Positions 5,607 to 9,139 of a DNA stretch of 9,139 nucleotides are shown here, piece after piece; position 1 is the first letter of the stretch, and each line of letters opens with the position of its first letter. This DNA is from JAHFLQ01 sp964432465. GTDB taxonomy: Bacteria > Patescibacteriota > Minisyncoccia > UBA6257 > WO2-44-18. A model generated the notes under the pieces. That model had not been told where the DNA came from, did no database searches, and saw only the letters and a program-made list of their open reading frames with translations. The position numbers and the translations under genes were made by a program. The stretch is taken from positions 1 to 9,139 of the forward strand of contig CAYSNI010000046.1 of assembly GCA_964432465.1 (NCBI GenBank). Direction: 5' to 3'.

Positions 5607-6362
5607 CTACTGCACTTTCCCCGTAACCTCATGCTGAGGTCCAAGAACGACATCCTCGGGAAACTTCAGGGGAATGATCAGCGGGTTGCTACGGCGGATA
5701 TCTGCCGCCTTCTTCTTGTTGGTCGTCAGCGCCGGCGAAGGATCGATTGAGACCTTCTCGAATCCGGCAGGCGCGGGCGACAACCTGTTGAGAAGCCGCA
5801 CCCGGAGTATGAGTTCCTCATCCGAATAGACCGGCTTTTCGTCCTCGATGTAGATTGGATCGCTATTCGGATCATCGAGAGCTCTCATCAGAGATTCGAG
5901 CGAAAACTGGTCGCCACTCTCTTCACTGTCATCGCCACCGGCGACCAGGTCCTTCACCACCTTCCGGGCCGACCTCATTGCGACCTGAAAGACTCCGGAG
6001 TCATCGCCGGGCTTGATCCCTTCGATGTGCTCAAGACGCCCCAGTCGCTCGACAGCCTTCCCCATCGCCAACTGGGTCTCAAGCTGTCTGAGTACGTCCG
6101 TCGCCGAGATTCCGTCTTCTGACGCCCGGCTTTCGGCCGCTCCACGGAGGTCGTTTAGTAGCCCCGTGATGATCTCGGTGTCGAGGACCCGTTGCCCCGT
6201 CTTCTCCTCGATCCTCTTGCCCATTTCAATCAAAGACTGACCCCGCTGCAAGATTGTTTCGAGACTTCCGCTGTTGACCAGGTCCCGCCACCTTGGGTCG
6301 TCTTGAACCTGAAAAAACTGGATGCCGCACCACGTCTTGGACTTCTCCTGAACCTGATTCAT
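5607..6362 (-). CDS. Hypothetical protein, 251 aa, no recognised family
   Basis: I do not recognise this protein. It looks soluble: no signal peptide or membrane segment. Residues 30-140 are predicted mostly helical (for example SLETILQRGQSLIEMGKRIEE and ATDVLRQLETQLAMGKAVERL), with a possible short coiled coil. Residues 142-182 are strongly acidic (DDSEESGD, YIEDEKPVYSDEE). The C-terminal 60 residues are proline-richer with one basic patch (NKKKAADIRR) and end in probable strands (NPLIIPLKFPEDVVLGPQH). One cysteine (Cys12), no metal or nucleotide motif. Start ATG 6362-6360 is preceded by AGGAGG at 6 nt. It has its own near-consensus promoter and terminator, so it is monocistronic and probably well expressed. 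The base composition is visibly richer in G+C than flanking recG and ftsH, which could mean separate origin or codon selection. Confidence 0.85.
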   Translation of the reverse strand: MNQVQEKSKTWCGIQFFQVQDDPRWRDLVNSGSLETILQRGQSLIEMGKRIEEKTGQRVLDTEIITGLLNDLRGAAESRASEDGISATDVLRQLETQLAMGKAVERLGRLEHIEGIKPGDDSGVFQVAMRSARKVVKDLVAGGDDSEESGDQFSLESLMRALDDPNSDPIYIEDEKPVYSDEELILRVRLLNRLSPAPAGFEKVSIDPSPALTTNKKKAADIRRSNPLIIPLKFPEDVVLGPQHEVTGKVQ

Positions 6363-6409
6363 GCCCAGCCTCCTAAAATTTCAAAAAACACCTGGTAAGT
6401 TCTGGGTGA

Positions 6410-6439
6410 ATCATAGCATGAATAAGCTCAATTTGTCAA
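6410..6439 (-). promoter_or_regulatory. Strong sigma-70-type promoter of the hypothetical gene
   Basis: On the minus strand: perfect TTGACA (6439-6434), 18-nt spacer ending in TGC (extended -10), TATGAT (6415-6410, five of six). Predicted start near 6403, a leader of about 40 nt holding AGGAGG. It is the best promoter match in the window. Confidence 0.75.
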
Positions 6440-6457
6440 GCCATCGTAATTCCATAC

Positions 6458-6474
6458 TAGTCGGCCTGCCTGGG
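6458..6474 (-). pseudogene. Duplicate 3' end of tRNA-Ile
   Basis: Seventeen bases identical to 6617-6633, covering the end of the T stem, the acceptor 3' strand, discriminator and three flanking bases of the tRNA-Ile gene, in the same orientation and 159 bp away. Beyond the identity, 6475-6496 still aligns patchily with the tRNA 5' half (shared CGCTC, CACT and GGCC) if about 31 nt containing the anticodon arm are deleted. It may therefore be the remnant of a second tRNA-Ile copy. Confidence 0.75.
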
Positions 6475-6583
6475 CGCTCCACTATCTCACTCGGCCTTCG
6501 ACCTCTTTGAAACCCAGCGGTTTCAATACTTCCGCCACGGGAAAACTCCCGTTTTCCCGACCCCTTTCCCGTTCAATCCCTCG
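6475..6583. other. Hairpin-rich spacer between tRNA-Ile terminator and partial copy
   Basis: No gene. Two clear hairpins: TTGAAACC-CAGC-GGTTTCAA (about 6508-6527) and CGGGAAAAC-TCCC-GTTTTCCCG (about 6538-6559). Neither is followed by a T-run. The layout (intact tRNA, hairpins, tRNA 3'-end copy) matches that downstream of tRNA-Glu. Confidence 0.6.
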
Positions 6584-6618
6584 TAATATAAAAACCGCGT
6601 AATGCGGTTTTTATATTA
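6584..6618 (-). terminator. Terminator of tRNA-Ile (and of ftsH read-through)
   Basis: Perfect 15-bp stem (6584-6598 with 6604-6618), loop GTAAT. The lower stem is A/T only and contains TTTTT on either strand, so it should work in both directions. It begins 2 nt after the tRNA-Ile discriminator. Confidence 0.85.
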
Positions 6619-6619
6619 G

Positions 6620-6691
6620 TCGGCCTGCCTGGGATCGAACCAGGGACCAGTCGTGTATAAGACGACCGCTCTACCACTGAGCTACAGGCCG
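6620..6691 (-). tRNA. tRNA-Ile (anticodon UAU, reads AUA)
   Basis: Complete 72-nt cloverleaf on the minus strand. Acceptor CGGCCTG pairs with CAGGCCG, discriminator A. D stem GCTC/GAGC. Anticodon arm GTCGT-CTTATAC-ACGAC gives TAT. T arm CCTGG-TTCGATC-CCAGG. CCA is not encoded. Isoleucine identity is supported by elements known from E. coli tRNA-Ile: A73, C4-G69, U12-A23, C29-G41 and A37. Pair C1-G72 is unusual, since G1 is the rule. It starts 22 nt after the ftsH stop and may be processed from an ftsH transcript, or made from a weak TATAGT (6718-6713, minus) that overlaps that stop codon. Confidence 0.93.
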
Positions 6692-6692
6692 A

Positions 6693-6713
6693 TAAAGGCG
6701 ATATTCGCCTTTA
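6693..6713 (-). other. Hairpin between ftsH and tRNA-Ile
   Basis: TAAAGGCG (6693-6700) and CGCCTTTA (6706-6713), 8-bp stem, loop ATATT. No U-tract follows on the minus strand, so it is more likely a 3'-end stabiliser or a processing signal between ftsH mRNA and the tRNA than a full terminator. Confidence 0.5.
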
Positions 6714-8555
6714 CTATACCGATAACGGCTTTAAATTAAAAGGTTTAAGTAAGGCATAAAAATCCTCATGTTCAAGTGTTTCTTTCTCCAATAAAGCTTT
6801 GGCGATCGCGTCTAGAACTTTCTTGCGGGTAGTGATAACTTTCTTAGCAACGCTAAAAGCGCTCTGAATAAAACTGCTCACCTCTTCGTCAATCTCCGCG
6901 GCCACTTTTTCTGAATAGTTACGTTCGTGGCTTATTTCTTTACCAAGGAAAACCAGCTCATCAGTTTTACCAAAAGTCAGCGGACCAAGCTTTTCACTCA
7001 TTCCGTATTTCGTCACCAAAGCTCTTGCCAACTCTGAAGCCTGCTTAATATCGTTAGAAGCGCCGGTGGTTAGATCGTCAAAGGTAATTTTTTCCGAAGC
7101 GTAACCACCCAGCATAGTCGCCAACTCCGCCATAAATTGCGCCTTGGTATGTAGACGATTTTCTTCAAACGGCAGCTTTAATGTGTAACCACCAGCAGAG
7201 CCGCGACTAATAATGGAAACCTTATGGACCGGATCCGCGTCTTTCAAACTAGCAGAAACCAAGGCATGGCCGGCCTCGTGATACGCGGTAACTTTCTTTT
7301 CTCTATCAGAAATAATCCGGCCACGGCGCTCCGGGCCAAGAATTACTTTTTCAATCGAATCTAATAGGTCACTCTGAGTTACCGTCTTGCGATTATTACG
7401 AGCAGCCGAGATTGCGGCTTCATTAGTCAGATTAGCTAGATCCGCGCCAGAAAATCCCGGCGTACGGACAGCAACGCGATGCAGATCAACTGATTTCTCG
7501 AGAGACTTACCTTTCACGTGCACCTTTAAAATTTCTTCACGATCTTTAATGTCCGGCATATCCAGAATTACCCGCCGATCAAAGCGACCGGGACGAAGCA
7601 GAGCCCGATCAAGAATATCCGGTCGATTAGTTGCGGCAATTACAATCACTCTAGTGTCCCGCTCAAAGCCATCCATTTCCACAAGGATCTGATTAAGTGT
7701 CTGCTCACGTTCGTCATGTCCCCCACCAACACCCGCTCCGCGTTCACGGCCGATGGCGTCAATTTCATCTATAAAAAAGATTGAAGGAGCGGCTCGCTTA
7801 GCCGTTGCAAAAGCATCACGAGTGCGCGACGCGCCTACGCCCACAAACATCTCTACGAATTCCGAAGCGGAAATATGAAAGAACGGCACGCCAGCCTCTC
7901 CCGCTACTGCGCGAGCAAGTAAAGTTTTCCCAGTACCCGGCTGACCCATCAAAAGAACGCCTCGGGGAATTCGCGCCCCAATTTCTAAATACTTTTTCGG
8001 ATTTTTCAAAAAATCTACTACCTCTACCAGCTCTTGCTTTGCTTCCTTGAGGCCGGCGACATCTTTAAAAGTAATCTTATCTTTAAACGCGCCGAACAGC
8101 TTCAGATTAGACTTTCCAAAAGAAAACGCCTGACTAGCGCCAGATTGTGACTTCCGGAAAATCATCCAAAACATCACGCCAATGATAATCAACGGCAACA
8201 GAGTAGGAATTAAAATGCCCAACCAAAATCTTGTTCCAGACTCACTTTCTATTTCTAACGCCACGGATTGCAGAACGACTGGATTCACGCCGTAGTTCTG
8301 TAAAGTATCCGACAGACCTGATTCACTTTCTTTGGTCGCTGTCGCTTTATTACCGTTTTTAAGAACAATCGCAAGATCATTGCCATTGACGGTGATTTTT
8401 TCTACCTCGCCAGCATTTATCTTATTCACCAGCTCATTCATGCTGAGCTTAGAGGGCTGGCCGTTAGGATTGAGCGCAAACGAAAAAACCAGCGCTAAAG
8501 ACATTAAAATAACTACTGCCCAGAAGATATTGGAATATAGAGCTTTATTTTTCAT
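6714..8555 (-). CDS. ftsH: ATP-dependent zinc metalloprotease FtsH
   Basis: Membrane-anchored AAA+ protease that unfolds and degrades damaged membrane proteins and short-lived regulators. At 613 aa it has normal family length. Parts in order: transmembrane helix 1 (about 10-28), extracytoplasmic domain (29-109), transmembrane helix 2 (about 111-133), AAA+ module with Walker A GQPGTGKT (204-211), pore loop FVGVGASR (237-244), Walker B IFFIDEID (259-266), second region of homology ATNRPDILDRALLRPGRFDRR (308-328); zinc protease with HEAGH (426-430) and third ligand Asp502 in TTGASNDI. Walker A has Gln where most FtsH proteins have Pro (GPPGTGKT). Start is ATG 8555-8553 with no Shine-Dalgarno in an A/T-rich leader. 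It is divergent from the small membrane protein at 8607 and followed by tRNA-Ile. Confidence 0.98.
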   Translation of the reverse strand: MKNKALYSNIFWAVVILMSLALVFSFALNPNGQPSKLSMNELVNKINAGEVEKITVNGNDLAIVLKNGNKATATKESESGLSDTLQNYGVNPVVLQSVALEIESESGTRFWLGILIPTLLPLIIIGVMFWMIFRKSQSGASQAFSFGKSNLKLFGAFKDKITFKDVAGLKEAKQELVEVVDFLKNPKKYLEIGARIPRGVLLMGQPGTGKTLLARAVAGEAGVPFFHISASEFVEMFVGVGASRTRDAFATAKRAAPSIFFIDEIDAIGRERGAGVGGGHDEREQTLNQILVEMDGFERDTRVIVIAATNRPDILDRALLRPGRFDRRVILDMPDIKDREEILKVHVKGKSLEKSVDLHRVAVRTPGFSGADLANLTNEAAISAARNNRKTVTQSDLLDSIEKVILGPERRGRIISDREKKVTAYHEAGHALVSASLKDADPVHKVSIISRGSAGGYTLKLPFEENRLHTKAQFMAELATMLGGYASEKITFDDLTTGASNDIKQASELARALVTKYGMSEKLGPLTFGKTDELVFLGKEISHERNYSEKVAAEIDEEVSSFIQSAFSVAKKVITTRKKVLDAIAKALLEKETLEHEDFYALLKPFNLKPLSV

Positions 8556-8557
8556 AG

Positions 8558-8587
8558 TTGCATTATTACTTATTATTTTATATCATA
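8558..8587. promoter_or_regulatory. Overlapping divergent promoters of ftsH and the 8607 gene
   Basis: Plus strand: TTGCAT (8558-8563), 17-nt spacer, TATCAT (8581-8586), start near 8593, 14 nt before ATG 8607. Minus strand: TATGAT (8587-8582), start near 8575, 20 nt before the ftsH ATG, with a poor -35 box. The two -10 boxes overlap, so only one polymerase could bind at a time. Inferred from box similarity. Confidence 0.45.
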
Positions 8588-8606
8588 TTTAAAAGAAAAA
8601 GTAGTT

Positions 8607-8798
8607 ATGAAAAACCTTATAAAAATATTCTTTATCACTTTGGTTATTCTTGGTCTGGTGGCAAGCTACATGAATTTTGGAGCCATCACTTCGAATATCG
8701 CCTCACAGGCGGATGTGGCCGAGAATTTCCGTGGTCCGGACACCCTTCCGTCGACCAATGGCCCGACCGATCTGCCGCCTGGTCAATCTGGACAATAA
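8607..8798 (+). CDS. Small predicted membrane-anchored protein, 63 aa
   Basis: No family recognised. A positively charged start (MKNLIKI) leads into one hydrophobic segment (about residues 7-27). After it comes a polar tail rich in Pro, Gly, Ser and Asn (RGPDTLPSTNGPTDLPPGQSGQ). This suits a single-pass anchor or an uncleaved signal with an extracytoplasmic disordered tail; no lipobox cysteine is present. The ribosome site is weak (AAAAGAAAAAG). It is divergent from ftsH with overlapping promoters, and is followed by tRNA-Gly, whose likely -35 box overlaps its last codons. A link to FtsH, as substrate or partner, is only suggested by position. The signal-like start and an unbroken frame with a plausible promoter make it likely real. 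Confidence 0.65.
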   Translation: MKNLIKIFFITLVILGLVASYMNFGAITSNIASQADVAENFRGPDTLPSTNGPTDLPPGQSGQ

Positions 8799-8817
8799 AA
8801 TAAAATAGCGTAATAAT
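8789..8817 (+). promoter_or_regulatory. Promoter of tRNA-Gly
   Basis: TGGACA (8789-8794, five of six), 17-nt spacer, AATAAT (8812-8817, five of six). Predicted start near 8824, 23 nt before the mature tRNA. The leader holds a hairpin TCTCGC-TACG-GCGAGA (8828-8843) ending three bases before the tRNA, possibly a processing aid. Confidence 0.6.
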
Positions 8818-8846
8818 GGTATTGCTTTCTCGCTACGGCGAGACAT

Positions 8847-8918
8847 GCGGGTATCGTATAGTGGCTATTATGCGACCTTGCCAAGGTCGAGATACGGGTT
8901 CGACTCCCGTTACCCGCT
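8847..8918 (+). tRNA. tRNA-Gly (anticodon GCC)
   Basis: Complete 72-nt cloverleaf. Acceptor GCGGGTA pairs with TACCCGC (8911-8917), discriminator T. Anticodon arm CGACC-TTGCCAA-GGTCG gives anticodon GCC for GGC/GGU. T arm ACGGG-TTCGACT-CCCGT. CCA is not encoded. Unlike the other two tRNA genes here, no partial copy is seen next to it within the window. Confidence 0.96.
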
Positions 8919-8923
8919 CACAA

Positions 8924-8963
8924 AAACTAAAAGCCGACTCTTCATGGGTCGGTTTTTAGTTTC
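8924..8963 (+). terminator. Terminator of tRNA-Gly
   Basis: Long hairpin of about 17 pairs: 8924-8940 with 8946-8962, GC core CCGAC/GTCGG, loop TTCAT. The descending arm reads TTTTTAGTTTC. The mirrored A/T arms mean it can also stop transcription entering from the right. Confidence 0.8.
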
Positions 8964-9139
8964 TTGCTGAAATGTGTACCAGAGTCGAACTAGCCGCACC
9001 CCGTGTTGGAAGGATTCGGAAACCGGAAGGTTCTGGCCTCCTATTTTCACATAAATCTCTGACGCGTGATGAGCCAAAATAGTTGATTCGCAAGGAGCGG
9101 ATAGCTGAGGTGTAGACTCTACTCCCAGCTGACCGCGAC
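8964..9139. other. Unassigned right edge with a long hairpin
   Basis: No gene is called. At 9097-9136 a long imperfect hairpin forms (GCGGATAGCTG with CAGCTGACCGC outside, GTAG/CTAC inside; one bulged A and two mismatches), cut close to the window end. At 8978-8994, on the minus strand, GCTAG-TTCGACT-CTGGT looks like a tRNA T arm, with weakly complementary ATGTG/CACAT at 8972-8976 and 9048-9052, but no anticodon arm forms. Two minus-strand frames are open from the edge but lack any recognisable motif. Confidence 0.4.

Noticed and set aside
8978..8994. Calling a minus-strand tRNA from the T-arm-like segment
   Set aside because: No anticodon stem or D arm forms, and the acceptor pairs only over five bases.
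8956..9138. Open minus-strand frames from the right edge (about 60-70 codons)
   Set aside because: Two frames are open at once, neither has a motif, and they run into the tRNA-Gly terminator or the tRNA itself.

Overview
The window reads as chromosomal DNA of a small-genome bacterium, most likely a Candidate Phyla Radiation (Patescibacteria, Parcubacteria-like) lineage. This is inferred from general look, not from a search. The signs are short housekeeping genes with their own promoters and terminators, tRNA genes without an encoded CCA, mixed start signals (three genes with GGAGG exactly 4 nt before ATG or GTG, others with no clear Shine-Dalgarno), and lone genes where many bacteria have operons. 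tsaD ends in TGA at the expected family length, so the standard bacterial code fits better than the UGA-to-Gly code of Gracilibacteria. The bases at the left end and in 5607-6362 are visibly richer in G+C than tsaD, recG and ftsH.

Layout. The left edge (1-581, minus) is the N-terminal part of a glutamate dehydrogenase that runs off the window. It is divergent from a small putative winged-helix protein (703-975, plus), and their promoters interleave. Two strong hairpins follow, a terminator for the plus gene and one for the minus genes. Next on the minus strand come a zinc-dependent deoxycytidylate/cytidine deaminase-like gene (2364-2873), a terminator containing its stop codon, and tsaD (1242-2321), which makes the t6A tRNA modification. 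Then a tRNA-Glu(UUC) locus with an exact copy of the tRNA 5' half upstream and of its 3' end downstream, followed by recG (minus), a lone hypothetical gene (5607-6362, minus) with a near-consensus promoter, a degenerate tRNA-Ile 3' copy, a tRNA-Ile(UAU) gene and ftsH (minus). Divergent from ftsH is a small predicted membrane-anchored protein, then tRNA-Gly(GCC) with a terminator. About 175 bp at the right edge has no assigned gene and holds a long hairpin.

How they fit together. Several genes serve translation: TsaD acts on ANN-decoding tRNAs, which include the tRNA-Ile here. RecG (replication-fork repair) and FtsH (membrane protein quality control) are housekeeping. No defence system, CRISPR array, transposase or integrase is visible. 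The most unusual material is non-coding or repeat-like: partial tRNA copies beside two different tRNA genes, a tRNA-Ile with the rare UAU anticodon, and short-period repeats inside the tsaD reading frame. The hypothetical 251-aa protein is the only sizeable gene I cannot assign.
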